Positions 23,554 to 32,701 of a stretch of 33,321 bases of DNA are shown here, piece by piece. How positions within the stretch are numbered: position 1 is the first letter of the stretch; every line of letters begins with the position of its first letter. The DNA is from Nitrospina sp. GTDB taxonomy: Bacteria; Nitrospinota; Nitrospinia; Nitrospinales; Nitrospinaceae. The notes beneath the pieces are model-generated. The model worked only from the letters and a program-made list of their open reading frames with translations. It had not been told where the DNA came from and did no database searches. The stretch covers positions 1-33,321 of the forward strand of contig JAGQJZ010000025.1 of assembly GCA_020430445.1 (NCBI GenBank), written 5' to 3'. Made by a program: the position numbers and the translations under genes.

Positions 23554-25950
23554 TCAGGTTTTCGCCAATCGCGCTTCCAGTTTTTTGATCTTCTGATAAA
23601 CCGTCCCGTAGAAAGAAGGGTACAACTTGAACAACTGACTGATCTGGTCCGGTTCCAGTTCAACGGCAAACACCTCGTCAGATTCCGCCCGAATCTCCGC
23701 CTTGCGTACGATCGATCGCCATTCCGGAACTTCACCCATGATATCCCCGCTTGAAAGAAAAGCAATCTTTTTGCCGTCGCCGGTCAAAACCTTGACCTTG
23801 CCTGAAAGCAGAAGGTAAACCGAGTCGATGTCTTTGCTCGCAAAAATCGAATCTCCTTTTTTCCAGTGCGCCAGGCTGCCAAACCCGAGAGAGGCCACCA
23901 GACTGGGCCGCACCACTTCGCTGAAATGATTGTCGAGGCGGTAGAAATCATCCAGGATCGTCGGCAATTTGGATTCGAGGTACAACTGCTTTGGGACTTC
24001 AAGCAGCGTCAGGTTGGAAAGGGCCTTGACCGTACCGCGCCTCAGCGGATTGCCTGTCGTGATGGCCAGCTCCCCGAAAAACATGCCGCGTTCGTAAACC
24101 GCGTTCATTTGACCACCCAGAATGATCTCGGCAAACCCCTCCAGAATCACGTAGAAAGATTCTCCAATATCGTTCTTTGTGAAAATAATGGAACCGGCGT
24201 TGTATTCCACCACCCGTGATTTCTTCAACAGATTTTTCAGATTGGCCTGGCTGACTTCCTGAAACAGGCTGATCCCCTTGAGAAAAGTCAGGGGAGCGAC
24301 GCTTCGCTTCCTCGGCGCGGAGAGCAGGGTGTGGGTCTCCCCTTCCTGAGCGAAATGGAAGTAAGGATGGTTGATGGAGTTTTTGTGCTGATGCGTCAGC
24401 ACCATTTTTCTGGCGATCTCGGGGCTGAGTTCCGCCAGCGCGCTGAACTCCGTGTGCAGTTGCCCCCCGCCCACTTCGTGGATGATGAGGTCCGCATCCC
24501 AGATGAAGCCCATGATTTTCTGGTAACGGTTCATCGAGAAAATCCCCTGGTCGTACCACCGGTGAATCAGGCTGCGGTCGTACTTGGTGTCCCCCGAATG
24601 ACTGATGACGTGTTCCTTGCCCTTCGGATCGACATGGGTCAGCCGCAAACGCCCGGAGGGAATGGAGTGCAGGGAATAGTCGAACTCGATCCAGGTACTT
24701 TCGTATCCGGGGACCTTCACCTTTTTACCCGGTTCCAGTTCCACGAAATCGATGAAACTCTCGATCACATCGCAGGGGAACAGCGTGATGGCCTCGATCT
24801 TACGCAGAAAGCTCTCAAAAATAATCCGCGAGGTCATGACCGTCAGGCGCTGACCGGAAAGGACTTTTTCGATGAATCCAGAGTCGTGGTCCGAATGCAC
24901 ATGCGACAGGAACATCGCCTCGATATCGTTTTCCGTTATGCCGTAGGCCAGGAGCGCTTCGTTGTTGTCGCTGAAAGCGTCCACCATCACGCCCCGCCCC
25001 TCCACCCAGAGGATCATGCAGCTGTTCCGCCGGTTGGGACAAAAACCGGACCCCACCCCCAGGAAAGTGGCCCCCATGCGGGGCTTTTTGAGCAACTCAA
25101 TCTTGTCCGGAATGGGCGGAGTGTCCAGCCTGTGAAAATCCAGTTCGGCCCGAAGCTTGCCGCTCTCGTAAATTTCAAAACAGGACGGCTGAAACTGAAC
25201 CACCTTGAGTTTCTTTTTAGGATTGGACCGGCTGGCCACGGTCACGGATTTGTCCTTCCCGAAAATATGAAACTCCATCAGCCGGTCGAGGAACTCCTCA
25301 CGGGAACAGTCGCGGGTCAGGGAAAACAGGTCCATTTCCTGCTGTAACTGAAAACACTGGAGATAATGGCGTGCGAAGGTCGTGGCCGGGTTGGCCTTCT
25401 TTTTCTTGATCCAGGACTTGGTCTGAATGACTTTTTTGAAAAACGGGGTCAGCGCCTTGAGCAGGTCTTCATCCGTCACCTGCTCCCGCAGCATGCCCTG
25501 CAGCCGCTGCGTGAGCTTCTTATCCCGCGCAAGCGTTTCGAGGTATTTGATAAAGCGGGAGTGCTCCGACCTCGTGAAATTGTTGTGCCGGATCCAGGAA
25601 CTGAACTGGGCGCACAATAACTGGTGAAAGGTAGGGCCAAACAGGGTCTCGCTCATGATGGCTTCGAGACGGCGCCTCTGGTCCTGGGTGCAATAGACGG
25701 AAATTTTTTCTTTTTGCTTTCTTATAAAAAGAAAACTGTAAACGATGAATTCAAAGTCGAAGTTGTTTTTCCCCTTCACCAGGGTGCGGGTCGGGAGAAT
25801 ATAGTGCGGGGTGAGTTCTTCTTCGCGGCGGGCAAAATCCTTGACGATTCCGGGAGGACAGCCGAATGTTATTTTTTCGAAGCCCGGTATTTCCAGGACC
25901 CGAAAGTTATAACCTTCATAAACGTTGATCTTTTTATCGAGAACCCTCAC
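23554..25950 (-). CDS. Metallo-beta-lactamase-fold protein with two cyclic-nucleotide-binding domains
   Basis: A 798-residue protein in three parts. Residues about 1-275 match nothing I recognise; they are rich in Lys, Phe and aromatic helices and have no signal peptide. The middle (about 285-560) is a metallo-beta-lactamase fold with HVHSDHD (His350, His352, Asp354, His355), SHSGDTKYD and VLTHQH as metal ligands. The last part holds two cNMP-type beta-barrels, with Gly-Glu of the phosphate cassette at 626-627 and 739-740, and Arg nearby at 637-638 and 749. The start is GTG 25950, inside the end of der; a TTG at 26004 would add 18 residues. It is the last gene of the amidase-der operon. It might be a cyclic-nucleotide-controlled hydrolase. 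Confidence 0.85.
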   Translation of the reverse strand: MRVLDKKINVYEGYNFRVLEIPGFEKITFGCPPGIVKDFARREEELTPHYILPTRTLVKGKNNFDFEFIVYSFLFIRKQKEKISVYCTQDQRRRLEAIMSETLFGPTFHQLLCAQFSSWIRHNNFTRSEHSRFIKYLETLARDKKLTQRLQGMLREQVTDEDLLKALTPFFKKVIQTKSWIKKKKANPATTFARHYLQCFQLQQEMDLFSLTRDCSREEFLDRLMEFHIFGKDKSVTVASRSNPKKKLKVVQFQPSCFEIYESGKLRAELDFHRLDTPPIPDKIELLKKPRMGATFLGVGSGFCPNRRNSCMILWVEGRGVMVDAFSDNNEALLAYGITENDIEAMFLSHVHSDHDSGFIEKVLSGQRLTVMTSRIIFESFLRKIEAITLFPCDVIESFIDFVELEPGKKVKVPGYESTWIEFDYSLHSIPSGRLRLTHVDPKGKEHVISHSGDTKYDRSLIHRWYDQGIFSMNRYQKIMGFIWDADLIIHEVGGGQLHTEFSALAELSPEIARKMVLTHQHKNSINHPYFHFAQEGETHTLLSAPRKRSVAPLTFLKGISLFQEVSQANLKNLLKKSRVVEYNAGSIIFTKNDIGESFYVILEGFAEIILGGQMNAVYERGMFFGELAITTGNPLRRGTVKALSNLTLLEVPKQLYLESKLPTILDDFYRLDNHFSEVVRPSLVASLGFGSLAHWKKGDSIFASKDIDSVYLLLSGKVKVLTGDGKKIAFLSSGDIMGEVPEWRSIVRKAEIRAESDEVFAVELEPDQISQLFKLYPSFYGTVYQKIKKLEARLAKT

Positions 25951-27283
25951 GTTTGGAACCGGGATGCCGGCTGGAAAATACCAGACGAATCGGAGTGCCC
26001 TCAAAACCGAAGGAACTCCGGAGACTGTTTAATAAATAACGTTCATAGGAAAAGTGAATCCCTTCAGGATAATTCACAAAACACTGGAACGTCGGCGGTC
26101 CGTTTCTGATCTGTGTTGCGTAAAACAGTTTCAGAAACTTTCCCCGAAAGCTGCTCATCGGGCGCTTTTGAATCGCCTTGGCGAAACAATCGTTCAATCG
26201 GGAGGTCGTGATCGTGCGTTTATATTCCTGGTAAACGCGTTTGATCTCCGGAAAAAAACGGTTCAACCCCCTGCCTGTCCTCGCTGAAATCGGCATTATG
26301 GGTGCAAAATCGAGAAATTTCAATTTGTTTCTTACCGAGGCTTCAACCTCTTTCCAATCAAGATTTTCCGTACCGGCCAGGTCCCATTTGTTGATGCAGA
26401 CGATGCATCCGCGCCCCTGCTCATGCGCGTAGCCGGCGATCGTCGCGTCCTGGTCCGTCACTCCCTCCACCGCATCGATCAGCAACACGGCGATGTCGCT
26501 CCGCTCCAGCACCTTGAGCGCCATGATGACGCTGAACTTTTCCAGAACGTGACGGGTCTTCCCCTTGCGCCGGATGCCGGCGGTATCGGTGAGGATAAAA
26601 TCGTCGTCCCCGGCTTTCAGCACAGTGTCGATCGAATCCCGTGTCGTTCCCGGAATTTCGGAAACGATACAACGCTCCTGCTGCAACAGCCGGTTGACCA
26701 GCGAAGACTTCCCGACATTGGGACGGCCGATGATGGCCAACCGGATCCCTTCCGGTTCCGGCGCGGCTTCTCCATCCGCCTCGGGAAGCGAGGCCACCAC
26801 CTGTTCCATGAGGTCGTCGATCCCCAGTCCGTGTTCCGCTGAAACGGGGTGAACCGACTGCAGCCCGGTGCGGAAAAACTCTCCGACCAGAACCTCATGC
26901 TTGGCGGTGTCCACCTTGTTGACGCCGAGGAAAATCGGCTTGCCCGAGCGCCTGAGTTTCTGAATCACCTGTTCGTCCTGCGGCGTGAGGCCCTGCCTGC
27001 CATCGGCGATGAAGATCACCACATCGGCCTCCGCAAGCGCAACATCGCCCTGCAGCAGAACCTGGTTTTCAATCGTTCCGCCGGTGTCGAGGTCGATGCC
27101 TCCGGTATCGATCAGGATAAAAGGCCGGTTGTAATCGGTGACGACGCCGTAGATACGGTCGCGGGTGACCCCGGCGCGGTCGTTGACAATCGCCCGGCGT
27201 TGACCGGTCAGACGGTTGAACAGGGTGGATTTGCCGACGTTGGCCCGGCCGATGATGGCGATCACAGGAAGTGGAAGGGGCAT
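25934..27283 (-). CDS. der: Ribosome biogenesis GTPase Der (EngA)
   Basis: A 449-residue protein with two tandem GTPase domains, unique to Der, needed for 50S subunit assembly. Domain 1 has GRANVGKS (12-19), DTGG and NKVD; domain 2 has GRPNVGKSS, DTAG and NKWD. The C-terminal KH-like domain follows, ending in a basic tail (HPGSKREGSR) that binds RNA. The ATG at 27283 is preceded by GGAGG and lies 16 bases after the amidase stop. Its end overlaps the start of the MBL/cNMP gene by 17 bases, suggesting coupling. Confidence 0.98.
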   Translation of the reverse strand: MPLPLPVIAIIGRANVGKSTLFNRLTGQRRAIVNDRAGVTRDRIYGVVTDYNRPFILIDTGGIDLDTGGTIENQVLLQGDVALAEADVVIFIADGRQGLTPQDEQVIQKLRRSGKPIFLGVNKVDTAKHEVLVGEFFRTGLQSVHPVSAEHGLGIDDLMEQVVASLPEADGEAAPEPEGIRLAIIGRPNVGKSSLVNRLLQQERCIVSEIPGTTRDSIDTVLKAGDDDFILTDTAGIRRKGKTRHVLEKFSVIMALKVLERSDIAVLLIDAVEGVTDQDATIAGYAHEQGRGCIVCINKWDLAGTENLDWKEVEASVRNKLKFLDFAPIMPISARTGRGLNRFFPEIKRVYQEYKRTITTSRLNDCFAKAIQKRPMSSFRGKFLKLFYATQIRNGPPTFQCFVNYPEGIHFSYERYLLNSLRSSFGFEGTPIRLVFSSRHPGSKREGSR

Positions 27284-27299
27284 GGTGTACGCCTCCAGG

Positions 27300-29015
27300 C
27301 TAAATGGAGGGCCCTTTCTCCTGAATAAAACGGTGGATCCCCTGGGCGATGGATTCGGCCAGCCAGTACTGGTACCCGGTATTTTGAAGCCGCCGTTCCT
27401 CGTACTGGTTGGTGAGAAACCCGACTTCGACCAGAATGCTCGGCATATTGGTGCGGTGCAGAACGTAGAACGGCCCTTCCTTCACCCCCAGGTCCAGGAC
27501 GCGGGAGAATTTTTTGGGCATGATCCGCACCAGGCGTTTCTGCACATCCGCCGCCAGCCGGGCGGACTCATTGATTTTAGTCGTGCTGAGCAGACTGGCC
27601 AGAATCTGCTGAACTTCGTCATCCTCGACCGAGCCCACCAGTTCGCCGTTTTCCCGCGCCGCCGTTTCGAGCGCCCGGTCACCGGCGCCGGCGCCGAGGA
27701 AATAGGTTTCAATACCCCGCGCCGATTTTCGCGGCGCGGCATTGGCATGGATCGACACGAAAAGATCGGCGTTCAATTTATTGGCCATGTCTCCCCGGTC
27801 CTTGAGTTCGATAAAAGTGTCCTTTGTCCGCGTCAGCACCACCCGGTATTTGTAGCGCTTTTCGAGAAGCCTCTGGACCCGCTTGGCGATTTCCAGGTTG
27901 ACCTGTTTCTCCAGGATTCCGGTTCTTCCCTTCGCCCCCTCGTCCTTGCCGCCATGCCCTGGATCGAGCACCACCAGCGGTGGCAGGTTTTTATCATTGC
28001 CCTGGGCAACCGGTGGAATTTCGGGAAGTGTTTCCGCGGACTGGCTAGGCGCTTCCGGGATCGCTTCGAACTCCAGCAGGAACTGCCCGCCGGAGGTGCG
28101 GGTGGTGACGGAGACGGGACCGCCGCCGGTCATCTCCACCAGCAACAACGAGCCGCCGTTCTCTCCCGCTCGGGGCTCCACATGCGTCAGAATACCCGGA
28201 TCGAGGGTGACCACCTTGGGCATGGCCGGGTCCCAGGACCCGTTTTCAAAAGACACCTGGACCCGGTCGGGGTTCTCCAGCCGCTGCTGGGAGAACTTTA
28301 CCTGGCCCCCGGCGCGCAGGGTAACGGTCGCCTTCTCCTTGCCGTTTTGATAGCCCAGATCGAACAGGCGGACCGGGCCGGTCGTGTTGGCAGGTTCCGT
28401 GTTTTTTTCCGGAACGCTGTCCGCGGTCTTGATCCCCCCCTGGGTCTTGGGAGGGGCGATTGGTTTTTCATCCTTTTCCAGAAGGGCGCTCAACTCGCGC
28501 CGGGCGGAGTCGGCCTGATCCCCGTCGGCATAGTCGTTCAAAATCCTTTTCAGGGAAATCCGCGCTTTCTCCAGTTCCCCCAGGCGCTTGTACAAAACCG
28601 CCCGGTGCAGAAGCGCATCGTCGGTGAGCCTTCCCGGCGCAAACCGGTCGACCACTTGGCCAAAATAGTGAACCGCCTTTTTCTGGTCCACAACATCGCC
28701 GCTTAACTTGTGCAACTCCAGATACAGCAACCCCTGCGTGAACGCCGCTTTATAAGCCTGGTAGGAAGAAGGGTGCCGGTCGATGACCGTCTGAAACAAA
28801 CGGATCGTCCGCAACCAGTTGTTACGGTCGAGTTTGGCCGTTGGCGAATCCAGCACCTGGTAATAGGACTGGCGGGCCGCTTCATAATCTTCCTCGGGAC
28901 CGGCAAAGCTGATGCGGGGAGAAAAAAACAATCCGCACACGACCACGAACAACACCGGAATCAACAAAACCGGGTTCTTCAGAATGTGGAATGAGCGCGT
29001 CGGAGGATGTTGCAT
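27300..29015 (-). CDS. amiC: N-acetylmuramoyl-L-alanine amidase with TPR-like and AMIN domains
   Basis: A 571-residue periplasmic amidase that removes peptides from peptidoglycan to split daughter cells. A signal peptide or anchor covers residues about 14-38. Residues about 45-170 look like TPR-type helices, an unusual N-terminal addition. An AMIN domain (about 215-315, VRLFDLGYQNGKEKATVTL) should bind peptidoglycan. The amidase_3 domain starts at VVLDPGHGG with His354; Glu in LEKQVNLEIAKR, His in SIHANA and Glu in VEVGFLTN complete the zinc site. Start ATG 29015; a sigma70-like promoter lies at 29096-29124. It leads the operon with der and the MBL/cNMP gene. Confidence 0.93.
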   Translation of the reverse strand: MQHPPTRSFHILKNPVLLIPVLFVVVCGLFFSPRISFAGPEEDYEAARQSYYQVLDSPTAKLDRNNWLRTIRLFQTVIDRHPSSYQAYKAAFTQGLLYLELHKLSGDVVDQKKAVHYFGQVVDRFAPGRLTDDALLHRAVLYKRLGELEKARISLKRILNDYADGDQADSARRELSALLEKDEKPIAPPKTQGGIKTADSVPEKNTEPANTTGPVRLFDLGYQNGKEKATVTLRAGGQVKFSQQRLENPDRVQVSFENGSWDPAMPKVVTLDPGILTHVEPRAGENGGSLLLVEMTGGGPVSVTTRTSGGQFLLEFEAIPEAPSQSAETLPEIPPVAQGNDKNLPPLVVLDPGHGGKDEGAKGRTGILEKQVNLEIAKRVQRLLEKRYKYRVVLTRTKDTFIELKDRGDMANKLNADLFVSIHANAAPRKSARGIETYFLGAGAGDRALETAARENGELVGSVEDDEVQQILASLLSTTKINESARLAADVQKRLVRIMPKKFSRVLDLGVKEGPFYVLHRTNMPSILVEVGFLTNQYEERRLQNTGYQYWLAESIAQGIHRFIQEKGPSI

Positions 29016-29095
29016 CTTTTTCCTGGGGTGGCGCGGGCAACGTGTCGTTCCGCGTTGCCGGAAAGAGTTAACCTATTATATTTATTGCAGTTTTG

Positions 29096-29124
29096 AATAT
29101 ATCATGTAACAAAAATCCGGTCAA
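29096..29124 (-). promoter_or_regulatory. Sigma70 promoter of the amidase-der operon
   Basis: On the minus strand TTGACC (29124-29119) and TATATT (29101-29096) are spaced 17 bases, a near-consensus promoter in an AT-rich spacer. Transcription would start near 29089, about 74 bases before the amidase ATG at 29015. It begins 10 bases after the stop of the phosphoesterase gene. Confidence 0.8.
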
Positions 29125-29134
29125 CCGCGGCCCT

Positions 29135-29869
29135 TCAATGCCCCACGGCCAGCCGGTCGGACAGAAAGGCCGGGAGCCCTGCCGCCCGGATTTTTTGCTG
29201 CGCTTTCTCGACGGCATAACCGAACCGGCGCAGTTGGTAGGTGTTGCTTTGGTCGTCGTAAATGGCGTAGGCCGGATCCGGATTGCCGTCCCGGGGCTGT
29301 CCCAGGCTGCCCACGTTGAAAATATAACGATGGCCGGAATTCAGGCTGAGTTCGGTGTCGTAGTACAACTCGACTTTTTCCTCCGGGTTTTCTTCAAGGA
29401 TGAGCGGGTTGTGCGAATGCCCCACGAAGCAGAGACGCTCCGAAAAGTGCGGGAAGTTCTCCATGCCGTCGTACCGGGAAATAATGTAATGCCATTCCTC
29501 CGGCTCGAAGGGTGAGGAATGCGCCCAGAAAATACCGTCCTGCGCGCGCGCGACCGGAAGCGAAGCGAGGTAGTCCCGATTTTCGGGAGTCAGCACCTCC
29601 CCCGTCCATTCACAAGCTTTCTTCGCATAAGGATTGAAGTACGAGACGTCCGTCTTCCCGACCACGGCGTAATCGTGGTTGCCCGCCAGCACAATGCCAC
29701 AGTTGCCCCGCACCCAGTCGACGATTTCGTTGGGGTTGCCGCCGTACCCCACAATGTCTCCCAGGCAGACCTTCGTGTGCGGTCCCGGATTGTGGGCCTT
29801 GAGGTCGGCCTGAAACCCCTCAAGCGACTCCAGATTGCTGTGCAGGTCGGAGATGACGACGTACTTCAT
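29135..29869 (-). CDS. Calcineurin-type metallophosphoesterase
   Basis: A 244-residue phosphoesterase of the YfcE/MJ0936-like group. Metal ligands are Asp8 and His10 (ISDLHSN), Asp38 (LGDIVGYGG), Asn64 and His65 (GNHD), and a GHSHNP motif. The start is ATG 29869 (MKYVVISDLHSN), as the 49 residues upstream are not family-like. It follows nusB with a 55-base gap, so it may be the last gene of the rib-nusB transcript. The substrate (cyclic dinucleotide, nucleotide or phosphodiester) cannot be read from the sequence. Confidence 0.9.
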   Translation of the reverse strand: MKYVVISDLHSNLESLEGFQADLKAHNPGPHTKVCLGDIVGYGGNPNEIVDWVRGNCGIVLAGNHDYAVVGKTDVSYFNPYAKKACEWTGEVLTPENRDYLASLPVARAQDGIFWAHSSPFEPEEWHYIISRYDGMENFPHFSERLCFVGHSHNPLILEENPEEKVELYYDTELSLNSGHRYIFNVGSLGQPRDGNPDPAYAIYDDQSNTYQLRRFGYAVEKAQQKIRAAGLPAFLSDRLAVGH

Positions 29870-29924
29870 GGCAAAGGATCCCGGTATGAAACCGGATCGG
29901 GCGCTCACCCCCTGTCGGGAGCGG

Positions 29925-30359
29925 TCAGGGAGATTGGGGCGAGGGAACCGGTCCGTCTTTGAGTTCGGCCCGGATTTTATCCAATACCGCGTTGATAAAA
30001 CCGGGAGATTCGTCACTGCCGTAGCGTTTGGCGATTTCGACGGCTTCGTTGATCACCACGGCCGGTGGCGCCTGCTTGAAATACAGGATTTCGCTGACAG
30101 CAAGACGCAGGATATTACGGTCGATGATCCCCATCCGCGACAGCGTGAAGTTGTCGCTGAACTTTTCGATCAATTGATCGATCTCTTTTTTGTTGTCAAA
30201 AATCTGTTCGAGCAGATTCTCGGTGAAACTGCAAATATCCGGCTGACAGGGGTTGCGTTCCCAGTACTGGTCCAGTTGTTCGCGCCATTCCCCCGTGTTC
30301 ATTTCACACAGGTAAAGAAACCTGACGGCCAGTTCCCGGGACGATCTGCGTTTGCCCAT
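29925..30359 (-). CDS. nusB: Transcription antitermination factor NusB
   Basis: A 144-residue all-helical protein that binds boxA RNA with S10 for antitermination of rRNA operons. The N-terminus RRSSRELAVRFLYLCEM and the ILRLAVSEILYFKQAPPAVVINEAVEIAKRY region are typical. Start ATG 30359, 3 bases after the ribH stop. Placement directly after ribH is conserved in many bacteria. A proline-rich tail (GPVPSPQSP) ends it. Confidence 0.96.
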   Translation of the reverse strand: MGKRRSSRELAVRFLYLCEMNTGEWREQLDQYWERNPCQPDICSFTENLLEQIFDNKKEIDQLIEKFSDNFTLSRMGIIDRNILRLAVSEILYFKQAPPAVVINEAVEIAKRYGSDESPGFINAVLDKIRAELKDGPVPSPQSP

Positions 30360-30362
30360 GAT

Positions 30363-30842
30363 TCAGGAAAGCTTTCGATAGAGGTTGATCATCTCGAGCG
30401 CCGCCAGGGCGGTCTCGTATCCCTTGTTGCCGGCATTACCGCCGGACTTGCCGCCGGCGCGTTCCATCGCCTGGTCCACATTGTCCGTGGTCAGCACGCC
30501 GAACAGAACCGGCACCGCTGAAACCATCGCCAGTTGATGGACTCCGCGGGCGCATTCCCCGGCGACATAATCAAAATGAGGCGTCGCCCCCCGGATCACC
30601 GCCCCCAGGCAGATCACCGCGTCGTACCGGTTCCGGTCCAGAAGCTTCCGCGCCGTCGCCGGTATTTCAAAAGCGCCGGGCACCCAGGCCACCGTGACGT
30701 CCCCCTCCTGCACGCCTTTTTGCTCAAGACAGTCGAGGGCGCCCGCCAGCAGTTTTTCGGTGACGAATGTGTTGAACCGGCTGACGACGATCCCGATCCG
30801 GCATCCCTTTCCCTCGACCTCTCCTTCGACTATTTCTGGCAT
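30363..30842 (-). CDS. ribH: 6,7-dimethyl-8-ribityllumazine synthase
   Basis: A 159-residue enzyme that joins 5-amino-6-ribitylaminouracil with 3,4-dihydroxy-2-butanone 4-phosphate in the penultimate riboflavin step. RFNTFVTEKLLAGA, VPGAFEIP and RGATPHFDYVAGE are the family motifs; the His in TPHFDY is catalytic. Start ATG 30842, 12 bases after ribBA. Members form 60-subunit shells or pentamers; which applies here is not known. Confidence 0.97.
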   Translation of the reverse strand: MPEIVEGEVEGKGCRIGIVVSRFNTFVTEKLLAGALDCLEQKGVQEGDVTVAWVPGAFEIPATARKLLDRNRYDAVICLGAVIRGATPHFDYVAGECARGVHQLAMVSAVPVLFGVLTTDNVDQAMERAGGKSGGNAGNKGYETALAALEMINLYRKLS

Positions 30843-30854
30843 GGCGCGCCGGGA

Positions 30855-32075
30855 TCAGAATACATTGCGAATCAGGTGGCCCATTTTGGCCTGCTTGGTT
30901 TTCAGGTATTTCAAATTCTGTTTCTTCGGCGACACCTCGATCGGCACCCGCTCGGTCATCTCCAGGCCATACGCTTCCAGCCCAACGATCTTCCTTGGAT
31001 TGTTGCTCATGATGCGGATTTTACCGAGCCCCAGTTCGTGCAGGATCTGCGCGCCGATGCCGTAATCCCGTAGATCCGGTTTGAAGCCGAGAGCCTCGTT
31101 GGCCTGCACCGTATCGTGACCGAAATCCTGCAACTCGTAAGCCTTCAGTTTGTTGAGCAGGCCGATGCCGCGTCCCTCCTGATAGAGGTACAGCAGAACC
31201 CCCCGGCCTTCCTTCTCGATCATCTGCAGGGAGTGCTCCAACTGTTCGCCGCAGTCGCAGCGGTAGGACCCGAACACATCTCCGGTGAGGCACTGGGAAT
31301 GAACCCGCACCAGCGTGGGCACTTCCGCGCTCACCTCCCCTTTCACCAGGCAGACATGGATCTGTTCGTTGAGCACATTACGGAAAGCCATGGCCGTGAA
31401 ATCCCCGAACTCCGTGGGGAGTTGCGTCGTCGCCACCTTTTCGACCAGCATTTCCTCGCGCAAACGGTAGGCCATCAGGTCCTTGATGGTGATCATGCTG
31501 AGGTTGTGTTCCTTGATGAACGCACTCAACTCCGGCACCCGCGCCATGGTCCCGTCTTCATTCATGATCTCGCAGATGACCCCCGAAGGCGTGAGCTTCG
31601 CCAGACGGGCGATGTCCACCGAACCTTCCGTTTGACCGGCGCGCACCAGAACGCCGCCATCGCGCGCGCGCAGGGGGAAAATATGTCCCGGCGTGACCAG
31701 GTCCCGCGGCCGGGTCTGCGGATCGATCGCCACGCGAACGGTCTGCGCCCGGTCGGCGGCGGAGATGCCCGTGCTCACTCCTTCGCGCGCGTCGATCGAC
31801 ACGGTGAACGGAGTGCCGAAACGGGACTCGTTGTCATCGACCATCATGGGCAGCCCCAGTTCCTTGGTTCTCTCTTCGGTCAGGGTCAGGCAGACCAGTC
31901 CGCGCCCGTACTTGGCCATAAAGTTGATCGCTTCCGGCGTGACCATGTCGGAGGCGATCATCAGGTCGCCTTCGTTTTCGCGGTCCTCGTCGTCGACGAT
32001 GACAATCATTTTGCCCTGGGCCACCTCTTCGATGGCTTGTTCAATCGGAGCGAATACGTTTTCTGAGTTTTCCAC
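30855..32075 (-). CDS. ribBA: Bifunctional 3,4-DHBP synthase / GTP cyclohydrolase II
   Basis: A 406-residue fused enzyme feeding both riboflavin branches. The N-terminal half (RibB) has VDDEDRENEGDLMIASD and the DAREGVSTGISAADR segment that binds ribulose 5-phosphate. The C-terminal half (RibA) has the zinc site CLTGDVFGSYRCDCG and YQEGRGIGLLNKL. Both halves look complete. GTG 32075 is chosen, with GAGG just upstream; a TTG at 32087 would add four residues. It lies 14 bases after ribE and 12 bases before ribH. Confidence 0.96.
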   Translation of the reverse strand: MENSENVFAPIEQAIEEVAQGKMIVIVDDEDRENEGDLMIASDMVTPEAINFMAKYGRGLVCLTLTEERTKELGLPMMVDDNESRFGTPFTVSIDAREGVSTGISAADRAQTVRVAIDPQTRPRDLVTPGHIFPLRARDGGVLVRAGQTEGSVDIARLAKLTPSGVICEIMNEDGTMARVPELSAFIKEHNLSMITIKDLMAYRLREEMLVEKVATTQLPTEFGDFTAMAFRNVLNEQIHVCLVKGEVSAEVPTLVRVHSQCLTGDVFGSYRCDCGEQLEHSLQMIEKEGRGVLLYLYQEGRGIGLLNKLKAYELQDFGHDTVQANEALGFKPDLRDYGIGAQILHELGLGKIRIMSNNPRKIVGLEAYGLEMTERVPIEVSPKKQNLKYLKTKQAKMGHLIRNVF

Positions 32076-32089
32076 AAAACCTCGCAATT

Positions 32090-32701
32090 TTATTCGGACC
32101 TGCCGCGTTGAATCAGAGGCTCACAAGCCTTAAGTATATATTTTCCAATCATATCACATTCCAGGTTCACCGGGTCACCAGGCTGCTTTTCATTCAGGTT
32201 CGTGTGCTCCCAGGTGAAGGGAATGATCGACACCGTAAACGCGCCATCCCGGCAATCGAACACCGTCAGGCTGATTCCGTCCAACGCCACCGAGCCCTTT
32301 TCGATGAAATTCGGCGTCAAATCCGCAGGGTGCGAGACACGGATGAGTATCTCCCCCGGTTTGTGGTCCATCGACTCGATCCGGCCCACGGCGTCCACAT
32401 GTCCCATGACGAAATGGCCGCTCATTTTCTTTTGGGGGGTGAGCGACCGTTCGATATTGACCACCGCCCCTTCCTGCACCGTACCGAAACTCGTGCGCCG
32501 GAGCGTTTCGGTCGACAGGTCGACGGCGAACGCACGCTGCCCCTGCGCCAGCGCCGTGAGGCAGACACCGTTCACGGCGATACTCTCGCCGGGCGCGACC
32601 GGTTCGCACTCGCCCTGGATTTCGATCACCAAACGCGCTTTTTCCGCGTCCCGTTCCAGCGATTCTATTGTTCCCAGATGTTCGATGATTCCCGTAAACA
32701 T
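32090..32701 (-). CDS. ribE: Riboflavin synthase (alpha chain)
   Basis: A 203-residue enzyme converting two lumazine molecules into riboflavin and pyrimidinedione. It has two related lumazine-binding halves: MFTGIIEHLG with INGVCLTA-like VNGVCLTA in the first, and GHVDAVGRI with VALDGISLTV in the second. The start is ATG 32701, overlapping the ribD stop by one base (TGATG); a longer open frame to 32851 is ignored because it reads through ribD in the wrong frame. Some genomes call this gene ribC. Confidence 0.97.
   Translation of the reverse strand: MFTGIIEHLGTIESLERDAEKARLVIEIQGECEPVAPGESIAVNGVCLTALAQGQRAFAVDLSTETLRRTSFGTVQEGAVVNIERSLTPQKKMSGHFVMGHVDAVGRIESMDHKPGEILIRVSHPADLTPNFIEKGSVALDGISLTVFDCRDGAFTVSIIPFTWEHTNLNEKQPGDPVNLECDMIGKYILKACEPLIQRGRSE

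Noticed and set aside
24331..25347. A 338-codon plus-strand open frame within the MBL/cNMP region
   Set aside because: The minus strand holds the MBL and cNMP motifs in one frame; the plus-strand frame lacks any motif.
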